Shown here: positions 50,993-58,970 of the stretch, piece by piece
Numbering within the stretch: the first letter of the stretch is position 1
Layout of the letters: the number at the start of each line of letters is the position of its first letter
NCBI RefSeq assembly: GCF_002845985.1
Contig: NZ_PDFK01000001.1
Coordinates: 310,001 to 374,000 of the forward strand
Length of the DNA: 64,000 bases
Source: Lysinibacillus fusiformis
GTDB lineage: Bacteria > Bacillota > Bacilli > Bacillales_A > Planococcaceae
Direction of reading: 5' to 3'
The notes under the pieces: model-generated
The model's database searches: none
What the model saw: only the letters and a program-made list of their open reading frames with translations
Told to the model about the DNA's origin: nothing
Program-made: the position numbers and the translations under genes

Positions 50993-52078
50993 TCAAGAAG
51001 CCTTATTTATAAAGTTAGAAGCAAATGTTTGCTCTTTTTCAATTTGTTTTGCTAATACTTCCTCAATGGCTTGCTTACGCATTTGTTGAAAATCTTGTAC
51101 ATTAAATTGTGCTAACGTGTCTTTATTTAGCAAAGATGCCAAACAATCGGCATCCTTTAGAGCACTATTTAATCCAAATGCCCCAGTTGGTGTCATCGTA
51201 TGGACAGCATCACCTAACAATACAATGCCCTGGGTACCCCAACAGTCACAGTGACTACTGAAAACATCTAATAACACAAAGTCTTTCCAAGACTGAATAT
51301 GCTCCTGTACTGTATTAGCTAATAGTGGAAATTGTGTTGTAAGCTGCTGGATAAAAGGAGTAAAAGCTTGTTTGCGCAGCTGAGGGAAACTACCCTGTTC
51401 GATATTCCAGCCTATTTGAATATAACCACCAACTTGCGTAAACAATGACAGCTGCTTATCATCGATTAGTGCCATTTTTATAGAAGGTTCCCAATTTGAA
51501 GGTGCAGGAATTTTAGCCCATAGTAAATCAAAGCCATGTTTCTGTTTCTGAACATCAATATGTGCTTCCTTACGGATGGTAGAATAGCGACCATCTGCAC
51601 CAATAATTAATTGGCTATCAATTTTGATAGTGTTTCCATTTTTTATTGCTATAACTCCTCTATAATGACCAGAAGTGTCTACGATGAGCTTTGTTACCTT
51701 TGTATGTAGCAAGCATGTAAAATTGGGAAACGGCCGTGTATTTTGTAAAATTCCCTTTAATAAATGAGCTTGTGGGACATGTATGCCTAAATGACCTACT
51801 GCTTCATCAGGAAAAATCGTTTTAAAGGCGTTACCATCTGCGTAATACTCCAGCTTCTCCATTCGTAATATACCGTGTGACTCAACTGCCTCAAAAAGAT
51901 GATGATTTTTTAAAACAGCCTCGCCCTCTTCATTTAAGTGCTCGCCTCGAAATGACTGACCAAGTGCTGCGTTTTGCTCAAGTAGGATCACTGTTAGCCC
52001 TTTTTTGGCTAGTAAGTAGGCTAACAGTGCGCCAGCTGGTCCTGCCCCTACTATACAAACATCTGCTTGATAGTTCAC
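50993..52078 (-). CDS. FAD-dependent monooxygenase
   Basis: A 361-residue group A flavin monooxygenase. N-terminal dinucleotide motif CIVGAGPAGALLAYLLAKKG (8-27), the LLEQNAALGQSFRGEHLNEE region, DG motif LIIGADGRYSTIR and GD motif VLLGDAVHTMTPTGAFGLNS. Enzymes of this class hydroxylate aromatic or heteroaromatic rings. The GTG start overlaps the ribD TGA stop (GTGA), so it is coupled to pyrimidine-pathway genes; an aminopyrimidine substrate is a reasonable guess. Confidence 0.88.
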   Translation of the reverse strand: MNYQADVCIVGAGPAGALLAYLLAKKGLTVILLEQNAALGQSFRGEHLNEEGEAVLKNHHLFEAVESHGILRMEKLEYYADGNAFKTIFPDEAVGHLGIHVPQAHLLKGILQNTRPFPNFTCLLHTKVTKLIVDTSGHYRGVIAIKNGNTIKIDSQLIIGADGRYSTIRKEAHIDVQKQKHGFDLLWAKIPAPSNWEPSIKMALIDDKQLSLFTQVGGYIQIGWNIEQGSFPQLRKQAFTPFIQQLTTQFPLLANTVQEHIQSWKDFVLLDVFSSHCDCWGTQGIVLLGDAVHTMTPTGAFGLNSALKDADCLASLLNKDTLAQFNVQDFQQMRKQAIEEVLAKQIEKEQTFASNFINKAS

Positions 52079-53190
52079 TTTTCTTCACCTTGCTTTGGAT
52101 AAGCAATAATACGCAAATCCTCGCCTACCTTATCAAATGAAGTCCATTCAACATTCCATGCCTCATTCATTTGAGAAGGACTATAACCAGCAAACGGTGT
52201 TAATGATAGATTCCCACCGAGAACTTTAGGCGCTATATACACCACATATTTGTCGATCGCTCCTTGCTGTAAAAAAGAAGCATTTATTTTACTTCCTCCT
52301 TCGAGCAAAATATCCGTAATGCCATGTGTATAAAGCTTTTCAAGCATATCATCAAGCTGAAGTCCATATTCATTTTTACGTACTGGTAAAACCGTCACAC
52401 CTTTGTCTGTAAATCGCTTCATTTTTTCTTGGCTTACGTCCTCACTACATACAAGAATCGTATGTGCTTCCTCCGTATTTAACACATTTGCATAATCGGG
52501 TGTGCGTAGAGAACTATCCATAATAATACGTGTTGGATTTTTTCCGTATCCTTCTTTTAATCTTGTTGTTAAAGTAGGATTGTCAGCAATGACTGTACCC
52601 ACACCGACTAAAATGCCGTCTACTTCATGGCGAATATAGTGAACATCCTCACGTGCAGCCTCGCCAGTTACCCATTTAGAATGCCCTGTATGTGTGGCAA
52701 TTTTCCCATCTAAAGTCATAGCAAATTTGGAAATAACAAATGGGCGTTGTGTCAGCATATTGTGGATGAAACGTTCATTAACACGGCGAGCTTGTTGCTC
52801 CAAAACTCCCACCTCAACTACTATACCCGCATCCCGTAGCAATTGAATGCCTTGCCCTGCTACAGCTGGGTTTGGGTCTTGCATGGCTACCACAACTCGA
52901 CTTACACCAGATTCCTTCACTAGCTTCGCACAAGGTGGTGTCTTCCCATAATGCGAACAAGGCTCTAACGTTACATATAATGTAGCATCTTGTGCATGCT
53001 CTCCAGCCATACGAAAAGCATGCACTTCAGCATGTGGTTCACCTGCTTTTCTGTGTAAGCCCGTGCCTACAATTACGCCATTCTTCACGATCACAGCCCC
53101 AACAAGTGGATTAGGGTTCGTATTTCCTTTGGCACTCGCTGCTAAATCGAGTGCTAATTGCATATACTTTTCATCAACATTTGCCATCAT
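52075..53190 (-). CDS. ribD: RibD-type pyrimidine deaminase/reductase
   Basis: A bifunctional RibD of about 371 residues. The N-terminal cytidine-deaminase-fold domain has NPNPLVGAVIVKNG, PHAEVHAF and the zinc motif PCSHYGKTPPCAK. The C-terminal reductase domain has FVISKFAMTLDGKIA, RIIMDSSLRTPD and ILLEGGSKINASFLQQG. It deaminates and reduces the GTP cyclohydrolase II product to 5-amino-6-(ribitylamino)uracil 5'-phosphate. ATG 53190 (or 53187) follows GGAGG. No riboflavin synthase or lumazine synthase gene accompanies it. Confidence 0.92.
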   Translation of the reverse strand: MMANVDEKYMQLALDLAASAKGNTNPNPLVGAVIVKNGVIVGTGLHRKAGEPHAEVHAFRMAGEHAQDATLYVTLEPCSHYGKTPPCAKLVKESGVSRVVVAMQDPNPAVAGQGIQLLRDAGIVVEVGVLEQQARRVNERFIHNMLTQRPFVISKFAMTLDGKIATHTGHSKWVTGEAAREDVHYIRHEVDGILVGVGTVIADNPTLTTRLKEGYGKNPTRIIMDSSLRTPDYANVLNTEEAHTILVCSEDVSQEKMKRFTDKGVTVLPVRKNEYGLQLDDMLEKLYTHGITDILLEGGSKINASFLQQGAIDKYVVYIAPKVLGGNLSLTPFAGYSPSQMNEAWNVEWTSFDKVGEDLRIIAYPKQGEEK

Positions 53191-53205
53191 CACAACCTCC
53201 ACCTA

Positions 53206-53934
53206 TTATTTTTCGCGCATATGTCCAGATTTTTCAACTTTTGTTTCTAAATAAAAACGATTTGTCTCTGTCAAACCGCCCCATAATGGAACATGCCCTT
53301 CGGCAGCCATACCGCGAGCCTGTAAAGCAGCCAATTTCTTCGGATTATTTGTAATAAGTGTGACAGGTTTTGTGCGTAGAGTAGCTAATACCGCAAGTGC
53401 CTCGTCATATGAACGAGTATCATCTGGGAAGCCGAGTGCATGATTTGCTTCTACTGTATCTAGCCCTTCCTCTTGTAATAAATAAGCAAGAGATTTAGAG
53501 AATAACCCTATGCCACGACCTTCATGATCGGCTAAATAAAATATAGCGCCACAGCCGTGCTCTGCGATCATTTTCATGGATTCATGCAACTGGTAGCCAC
53601 AATCACAGCGCTGACTGCCAAAGATGTCACCAGTGTGACAAATACTATGCATTCGGATTAAAGCATCCTCGGAATGGGTAAAATCACCATACACCAGCAC
53701 AGATGATTGTTGCAAAAATGCTAAATTGGCATTTGCTAAACCATCAATAATTTCCTCTTTCGTTAAATTTGCATCAACTGTTAGCCAGTTATACCATTGA
53801 AATGATGCAGAAAAATCGCCTTGTTTTACAGGTAAATTCACTGGGCCAACTAGACAAATATTTTCTGTATTTGTATGCTTCACGATTGTCATTTTATCCT
53901 TCACTAAGTCCATAACTTTAGTCGTAATTGTCAT
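53206..53934 (-). CDS. ribA: stand-alone GTP cyclohydrolase II
   Basis: A 242-residue RibA without the DHBP synthase (RibB) domain that is fused to it in Bacillus riboflavin operons. Zinc cysteines 99, 110 and 112 (SICHTGD; SQRCDCG), the catalytic loop DHEGRGIGLFSKSLAYLLQE (shown to 20) and substrate motif DDTRSYDEA are intact. It opens GTP to a diaminopyrimidine ribosyl phosphate. The N-terminal 80 residues are longer than in classical RibA. ATG 53934 follows TTGGAG; first gene of a four-gene operon. Confidence 0.9.
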   Translation of the reverse strand: MTITTKVMDLVKDKMTIVKHTNTENICLVGPVNLPVKQGDFSASFQWYNWLTVDANLTKEEIIDGLANANLAFLQQSSVLVYGDFTHSEDALIRMHSICHTGDIFGSQRCDCGYQLHESMKMIAEHGCGAIFYLADHEGRGIGLFSKSLAYLLQEEGLDTVEANHALGFPDDTRSYDEALAVLATLRTKPVTLITNNPKKLAALQARGMAAEGHVPLWGGLTETNRFYLETKVEKSGHMREK

Positions 53935-54203
53935 ATTAATCTCCAACCTTCTATAGAAACAGTTGGCTGAATTCGCCAACTGAGCACATGTATTTTTACA
54001 TCACTTACATAACGTAACTTAGTTTATAATAATAACTAAAAAGTGTCAAACAACAGCTATTATTCTTTTAATATAAATGATAGATACCAAAATTTTAGCA
54101 TTACTTTTTCATCATATACCACTAGCTTATGGAGGTGCTATTTTTTCTGTGCAGGCTAGTCTATAATAAGCTGTGGTACTGTAATGACGAAAGGAAGTTT
54201 AAA

Positions 54204-54839
54204 ATGAACTTAGAAAAAAATGTTCAAGTAAAGCAGCCAAAATATCAACAAATAGCCATCGACCTTGCCTCTAAGATCGTAGAAAGAAAATACCGCATTG
54301 GCGATAAAATATACGCAAGATCCTCTCTTGCAAGTCAATACAATGTTTCAGCAGAGACTGCGAGAAGAGCCATTGCCGTGTTACAAGACTTAGAAATTGT
54401 TGAGGCTTCTAAAGGTAGCGGCGTAATTATTAAATCGTATGAAAAAGCAGCACAATTCGTCAGACAGTTTCATGATGTTCAATCCATTCACGAAATACAA
54501 AATGAACTATTGACGAGTATTCAAAAGCAGCATCATGAATTAATTAATTTACAAGACAAGGCAAAGCAGCTCATTAGCCGCACTGAGCATTACCGTTCGG
54601 TCAATCCATTCATTCCTTATCAATTAGAAATGACAGCTGATAGTCCATGCATTCATCAAACTGTACAAACCTTAAATTTTTGGCAAAATACATCAAGCAC
54701 CATTGTTGGTATACGACGTGGCAATGAATTATTACTATCCCCTGGTCCTTATGTCTCATTTGAGGAAGGTGACATTATTTATTTTGTCGGAAATGATGAA
54801 AGCTTCGCCAGAGTTCAAAGCTTTTTATATCCAAATTAA
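54204..54839 (+). CDS. busR: BusR-like GntR/TrkA-C osmotic repressor
   Basis: A 211-residue regulator. N-terminal GntR-type winged helix (10-78: YQQIAIDLASKIVERKYRIG; SSLASQYNVSAETARRAIAV), coiled coil (85-135) and C-terminal TrkA-C/RCK-C domain (about 145-211: STIVGIRRGNELLLSPGPYV; GDIIYFVGNDESFARVQSFL). This is the BusR architecture; in lactic acid bacteria BusR bound to c-di-AMP represses the glycine betaine transporter. Here it stands just before a betaine ABC operon with a long inverted repeat at its promoter. ATG 54204 follows AAAGGAAG. Confidence 0.88.
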   Translation: MNLEKNVQVKQPKYQQIAIDLASKIVERKYRIGDKIYARSSLASQYNVSAETARRAIAVLQDLEIVEASKGSGVIIKSYEKAAQFVRQFHDVQSIHEIQNELLTSIQKQHHELINLQDKAKQLISRTEHYRSVNPFIPYQLEMTADSPCIHQTVQTLNFWQNTSSTIVGIRRGNELLLSPGPYVSFEEGDIIYFVGNDESFARVQSFLYPN

Positions 54840-54879
54840 AAACCGTTTAAACGCTGATATAACAGCGTTTAAACGGTTT
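54840..54879 (+). terminator. strong terminator after busR-like gene
   Basis: AAACCGTTTAAACGCTG and CAGCGTTTAAACGGTTT form a perfect 17-bp stem with a 6-base loop and TTTTTTT run, separating the regulator from the transporter operon. Confidence 0.95.
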
Positions 54880-54896
54880 TTTTCTTATTAGTCGAT

Positions 54897-54939
54897 TTGA
54901 CAAAAGTAACAACTCTTTGTTACAGTAAGGTTGTTACTT
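54897..54939 (+). promoter_or_regulatory. betaine transporter promoter with inverted-repeat operator
   Basis: TTGACA (54897-54902) and TACAGT (54921-54926), spaced 18. Across it lies a perfect 10-bp inverted repeat, AAGTAACAAC (54904-54913) and GTTGTTACTT (54930-54939), with an inner TTGTTAC (54918-54924) half site. The arms enclose the -10 box, as expected of a repressor site for the BusR-like protein. Confidence 0.75.
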
Positions 54940-54997
54940 GTTTATTTTTGGGTATCATTATCCTCACATAGTAATAATCTACGAAAGGAGTGCTTCT

Positions 54998-56197
54998 ATG
55001 GAAAAAATTAAAATAGAACACGTATCAAAAGTGTTTGGTAAACATATTCCCCAAGCACTAGAACTCGTTAAACAGCAAAAAAGTAAAACTGATATCTTAA
55101 AAGAAACAGGTGCGACTGTTGGTGTATACGATGCAAGCTTTACGGTCAACGAAGGAGAAATCTTCGTGATCATGGGACTGTCAGGAAGTGGTAAATCAAC
55201 ACTTATACGGCTCTTAAACCGCCTTATTGAACCAACGAGCGGAAATATATATATCGATGGAGAAAATATTTCTACTATGGGAAAAGAAAGTCTACGGACT
55301 GTCAGAAGAAATAAAATGAGTATGGTTTTTCAAAACTTCGGTTTATTCCCCCATCGCACATTACTTCAAAATACCGAATATGGCCTTGAAGTTCGAGGTA
55401 TTTCAAAGCAAGAACGCCAAGCAAAAGCGGAACAGGCTCTCGAAAATGCTGGATTACTCGCATACAAAGATCAATACCCAAGTCAATTATCAGGTGGTAT
55501 GCAGCAGCGTGTTGGGTTAGCACGTGCCCTTGCCAACGATCCTGAAATACTATTAATGGATGAAGCTTTTTCTGCACTGGATCCATTGATCCGTAAAGAA
55601 ATGCAAGATGAGCTACTTGATCTACAACAAAAATTGAAGAAAACTATTTTATTCATTACACATGATTTAAATGAAGCATTACGTATTGGGGATCGCATCG
55701 CCATTATGAAGGATGGTTCAATCATTCAGATTGGTACAGGAGAAGAAATATTAACCAATCCAGCCAATGACTATGTCAAAACATTCGTGGAAGATGTGGA
55801 CCGTTCGAAAGTATTAACAGCAGAAAACGTTATGGTGCGTCCTGTTTATGTCAATGTAGACCTTGACGGTCCTAAAGTAGCGCTTAAACGTATGCGTCAA
55901 GAGGCTGTCAGTTTATTAATGGCTGTTGATAAAAATAGACATTTAAAAGGCTTTATTACAGCTGATGATGCACTGGCTGCAGCTAAAAAACATGAACAAA
56001 CAGTCCATTCTATTGTGCAATCAGAGATGTTAACTGTTCCGCCAGATATGCTTTTACAGGATATTTTAGGAATGATCTATAATTCACCTACTCCTATTGC
56101 AGTTGTCAAAGATGACCGCTTACTGGGTGTTCTGATTAGAGGCGTTGTCATCCAAGCACTGTCAACGAGCGATGAGGAGGCCGAAGCACATGAATAA
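54998..56197 (+). CDS. opuAA: glycine betaine/proline ABC ATPase (OpuAA/ProV)
   Basis: A 399-residue ATPase: N-terminal helical extension typical of ProV/OpuAA ([20 protein letters not shown]), Walker [18 protein letters not shown], signature [16 protein letters not shown], Walker [12 protein letters not shown], switch [15 protein letters not shown], and two C-terminal CBS domains (about 275-390) that sense ionic strength or nucleotides. ATG 54998 follows AAAGGAG. Drives uptake of osmoprotectants with the permease (8-bp overlap) and binding protein that follow. Confidence 0.94.
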   Translation: MEKIKIEHVSKVFGKHIPQALELVKQQKSKTDILKETGATVGVYDASFTVNEGEIFVIMGLSGSGKSTLIRLLNRLIEPTSGNIYIDGENISTMGKESLRTVRRNKMSMVFQNFGLFPHRTLLQNTEYGLEVRGISKQERQAKAEQALENAGLLAYKDQYPSQLSGGMQQRVGLARALANDPEILLMDEAFSALDPLIRKEMQDELLDLQQKLKKTILFITHDLNEALRIGDRIAIMKDGSIIQIGTGEEILTNPANDYVKTFVEDVDRSKVLTAENVMVRPVYVNVDLDGPKVALKRMRQEAVSLLMAVDKNRHLKGFITADDALAAAKKHEQTVHSIVQSEMLTVPPDMLLQDILGMIYNSPTPIAVVKDDRLLGVLIRGVVIQALSTSDEEAEAHE

Positions 56198-57044
56198 TTT
56201 TTTAGATAATATTCCAACAATTCCACTAGCTACGTGGGTTGAATCAGCTATGGACTGGTTGACGAGTAATTTTTCAGCGTTCTTTAACACGATTCAACAA
56301 TTTGGAAAACTACTCATGAATCAGGTCACTGATTTACTAATTAGTATCCCAGCCATTATTCTTATATTACTTGTCGTGATATTTGCCTTCTTAGTAGCTG
56401 GTAAAAAATTCGGGCTTGCCGCATTTTCATTAATAGGCTTGCTGTTTATCTATAACCAAGGATTATGGACTCACCTTATGGAGACAACCACGCTTGTAAT
56501 CTTTTCAAGTATTATATCCATCATCATCGGTATTCCACTTGGTATTCTAATGTCCAAATCAACAATAGCTGAAAACATTATTAAACCAATACTCGATTTC
56601 ATGCAAACAATGCCTGGCTTTGTGTACCTAATCCCAGCAGTTGCCTTCTTCGGTATCGGGATTGTGCCTGGTGTCTTCGCTTCTGTTATTTTTGCTTTAC
56701 CCCCAACTGTACGTATGACAAACCTAGGTATTCGTCAGGTACCAAAGGAATTAGTAGAAGCCGCAGACTCTTATGGTAGTAAGGCTAGTCAAAAACTATT
56801 TAAAGTAGAAATTCCTCTTGCGAAATCAACGATTATGGCAGGAATTAACCAAACCGTTATGCTATCACTTTCTATGGTAGTTATCGCCTCTATGATTGGG
56901 GCTCCAGGTCTAGGACGTGAAGTATTAACAGCCTTACAGCGTACACAAGTTGGGAATGGCTTCGTTGCAGGCTTAGGCTTAGTTATTTTTGCGATTATCA
57001 TTGACCGTTTAACACAAAGCTTCAATAAAAAGAAAGCTTTATAG
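56190..57044 (+). CDS. opuAB: glycine betaine ABC permease (OpuAB/ProW)
   Basis: A 285-residue permease with about seven helices. N-terminal [20 protein letters not shown] is typical; residues 95-280 hold the BPD_transp_1 domain with [20 protein letters not shown] and the coupling motif [20 protein letters not shown], then [23 protein letters not shown] 56190 follows GAGGAGG within the ATPase gene. Binding protein is encoded separately 87 bp downstream rather than fused, as in Bacillus OpuA. Confidence 0.93.
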   Translation: MNNFLDNIPTIPLATWVESAMDWLTSNFSAFFNTIQQFGKLLMNQVTDLLISIPAIILILLVVIFAFLVAGKKFGLAAFSLIGLLFIYNQGLWTHLMETTTLVIFSSIISIIIGIPLGILMSKSTIAENIIKPILDFMQTMPGFVYLIPAVAFFGIGIVPGVFASVIFALPPTVRMTNLGIRQVPKELVEAADSYGSKASQKLFKVEIPLAKSTIMAGINQTVMLSLSMVVIASMIGAPGLGREVLTALQRTQVGNGFVAGLGLVIFAIIIDRLTQSFNKKKAL

Positions 57045-57130
57045 AATATAGTTAATCTTTCTCGCCTGCAGCCATCAAGCGATGGGTGTCGGCAGTTTGA
57101 TACAAAACGATGAATAGAAAGGGAGATTCG

Positions 57131-58015
57131 ATGAAACTGAAAACACTATCTAAGTTAGGAATGGCTCTAGGTCTAGGCCTCATGCTTGCTGCATGTAGTG
57201 GAGGCGACACAGGGTCAAGCTCTGGTAAAAACAGTGATTCTAAGGAGGTCAACTTAGCCTATGTTGAATGGGATACAGAAATCGCCTCAACGAATGTCGT
57301 GGGGCAAGTACTCGAAGATTTAGGCTATGATGTAGCATTAACTCCTTTGGATAATGCGATTATGTGGGAGGCTGTTTCGAAAGGAGAGGCTGATGGAATG
57401 GTAGCGGCATGGTTACCACATACACACGCCTCACAATATGAGAAATATAAAGCTAATTTAGATGAGCTTGGCGAAAACCTTGCTGGTGCAAAAATTGGCT
57501 TAGTTGTCCCAAGTTATATGAATGTAAATTCTATTGAAGATTTAACAAATGAAGCTGATCATACTATTACAGGTATCGAGCCTGGTGCTGGTATTACTGC
57601 TGCTACAGAAAAAGCTTTAGGAGAATATGATAATTTAGCAGATTGGAACTTTATTACATCTTCTTCTGGTGCCATGACAACTTCATTGGCAAAAGCGTTA
57701 AAAAATAAAGAAGAAATCATTGTAACTGGTTGGTCACCACACTGGAAATTTGCGAAATATGATCTTAAATACTTAGAAGATCCAAAAGGTGTATATGGTG
57801 GAGAAGAAACAATTAATACATTCGCTCGTAAAGGCTTAAAAGAAGATTTACCAGATGTATACTCGGTGCTTGATAACTTCCACTGGACTGCAGAGGATTT
57901 AGAAAGTGTCATGCTTGAAGTAATGGATGGCAAAGATCCAAAAGAGGCTGCAAAAGAATGGGTGGAAGCTAATCCAGATAAAGTAGCAGAATGGACAAAA
58001 GACGTAAAAAAATAA
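57131..58015 (+). CDS. opuAC: glycine betaine-binding lipoprotein (OpuAC)
   Basis: A 294-residue lipoprotein with signal peptide and lipobox LMLAACSG (Cys about 22), Ser/Gly linker, then the OpuAC/ProX fold: VNLAYVEWDTEIASTNVVGQ, ADGMVAAWLPHTHASQYEKY, TGIEPGAGITAATEKALGEY and TGWSPHWKFAKYDLKYLEDP. The Trp residues of the aromatic cage that holds the quaternary amine are present (for example in MVAAWLPHTH and TGWSPHW). ATG 57131 follows AAAGGGAG. Third gene of the uptake operon. Confidence 0.93.
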   Translation: MKLKTLSKLGMALGLGLMLAACSGGDTGSSSGKNSDSKEVNLAYVEWDTEIASTNVVGQVLEDLGYDVALTPLDNAIMWEAVSKGEADGMVAAWLPHTHASQYEKYKANLDELGENLAGAKIGLVVPSYMNVNSIEDLTNEADHTITGIEPGAGITAATEKALGEYDNLADWNFITSSSGAMTTSLAKALKNKEEIIVTGWSPHWKFAKYDLKYLEDPKGVYGGEETINTFARKGLKEDLPDVYSVLDNFHWTAEDLESVMLEVMDGKDPKEAAKEWVEANPDKVAEWTKDVKK

Positions 58016-58020
58016 TATAA

Positions 58021-58058
58021 AAAATGCACTTCCACTTTTACAAGGGGAAGTGCATTTT
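58021..58058. terminator. bidirectional terminator
   Basis: AAAATGCACTTCC and GGAAGTGCATTTT form a 13-bp stem, flanked by A and T runs, between the betaine operon and the converging guanidine exporter pair. Confidence 0.92.
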
Positions 58059-58061
58059 TTC

Positions 58062-58376
58062 TTACGACAATAGCTTCAACATAATGGCTGCTCCTAAAAC
58101 AAGTACAATGCAAACCATTCGTCTCCAGTCCTTTGATTCATTAAAAAATAACATACCCAGTAGTGCTCCCCCAGCAGCTCCAATTCCTGTCCAAATAGCA
58201 TAGGCAGTACCCATTGGTAATGTTTCCATCGCATAAGCAAGACCCGCAAAACTTAAGGTAAATGCAAAAATCAGCAGCCCTAAATTTTTTATAGTCTTTG
58301 TTTTATTATATTTACTAATCATATATACGCCCATCATCTCACATAACCCTGCCATAACTAATGCCATCCATGCCAT
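58062..58376 (-). CDS. gdnD: SMR guanidinium exporter subunit (YkkD/GdnD type)
   Basis: A 104-residue four-helix small multidrug resistance protein: [20 protein letters not shown] with the membrane Glu (position 13) that binds substrate and protons, then GTAYAIWTGIGAAGGALLGM and the C-terminal helix CIVLVLGAAIMLKLL. It forms a heterodimer with the subunit encoded upstream, whose stop overlaps its start. The guanidine-I riboswitch ahead of the pair indicates guanidinium as substrate. Confidence 0.9.
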   Translation of the reverse strand: MAWMALVMAGLCEMMGVYMISKYNKTKTIKNLGLLIFAFTLSFAGLAYAMETLPMGTAYAIWTGIGAAGGALLGMLFFNESKDWRRMVCIVLVLGAAIMLKLLS

Positions 58377-58717
58377 TATTCATTCACCTCTTGTTCCTTC
58401 GGCTCTCCCGTTACAAGCTTTAAGCCCACAACTCCTGCAAGTAAAACAACAATACATATTATTTTGGCTAATTTCCACGGCTCCCCAAACAACAAGCTAT
58501 CTGCACAAACAGTCCCCGCTGTCCCTAATCCAACAAAGACAGCGTATACCGTACCAACAGGTAAATGCTCCCCCGCTTTTATGAGTAAATAAAAACTAAT
58601 AAAAATAGCAATAACTGTCCCAATCCATTCCAGCACACTCGTTGCATGCTTTAAACCAATGACCCAGCCTACTTCAAAGCAAGCCGCTATAATGACACTG
58701 ATCCACTGTTTATTCAT
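58376..58717 (-). CDS. gdnC: SMR guanidinium exporter subunit (YkkC/GdnC type)
   Basis: A 113-residue SMR protein ([20 protein letters not shown], with the key membrane Glu at 15; [35 protein letters not shown]). Lengths of 113 and 104 match B. subtilis YkkC and YkkD. ATG 58717 has GGAGG 8 bases upstream; an ATG at 58744 is not needed. It is the first gene behind the guanidine riboswitch. Confidence 0.9.
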   Translation of the reverse strand: MNKQWISVIIAACFEVGWVIGLKHATSVLEWIGTVIAIFISFYLLIKAGEHLPVGTVYAVFVGLGTAGTVCADSLLFGEPWKLAKIICIVVLLAGVVGLKLVTGEPKEQEVNE

Positions 58718-58810
58718 CCTAAATCCCTCCATTTTATGAGACACGGTCGATTAACTGATTGATAAAGCACCTTCCTCAGCTTTCGCCAAATAACATGATT
58801 TTAGCCAAAC

Positions 58811-58930
58811 AAAAAAGCCTGAAGAAACTGTCATTAAACAGTATCTCCCAGGCTTTTATCCTTCCGTGTCACAAAATTAATTTGTGGTTTTCTCTCGGAC
58901 CAGACTAGCAAAAGCTACGGAACCCTAGAA
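58811..58930 (-). ncRNA. guanidine-I (ykkC) riboswitch with terminator
   Basis: On the minus strand the conserved blocks occur in order: CTAGGGTTCCG (58928-58918), CTGGTCCGAGAG (58903-58892), ACACGGAAG (58869-58861) and GCCTGGGAGA (58853-58844). These are the signature of ykkC class 1, which binds guanidinium. The last block overlaps an expression-platform hairpin, AAAAGCCTG pairing with CAGGCTTTTTT (58857-58811) with an inner ACTG/CAGT stem. Ligand binding would therefore prevent termination and allow expression of gdnCD. A TATACT box lies at 58961-58956. Confidence 0.92.
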
Positions 58931-58970
58931 AACTTTTCATTCGATTGTTGCTCTTAGTATAGCAAACCTT

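Noticed and set aside
54129..54203. Longer N-terminus of the BusR-like gene beginning at 54129
   Set aside because: The extra 25 residues include Trp/Cys-rich sequence not seen in the family, and the ribosome site AAAGGAAG is placed for ATG 54204.
57559..58113. Minus-strand open frame of 184 codons over the end of the betaine-binding gene
   Set aside because: It lies opposite a clear OpuAC gene and a terminator, has no ribosome site, and its translation is Ser/Pro-rich antisense-like sequence.
58811..58930. Plain transcription terminator upstream of the SMR genes
   Set aside because: The conserved ykkC blocks upstream of the hairpin in the right order identify it as the platform of a guanidine riboswitch.
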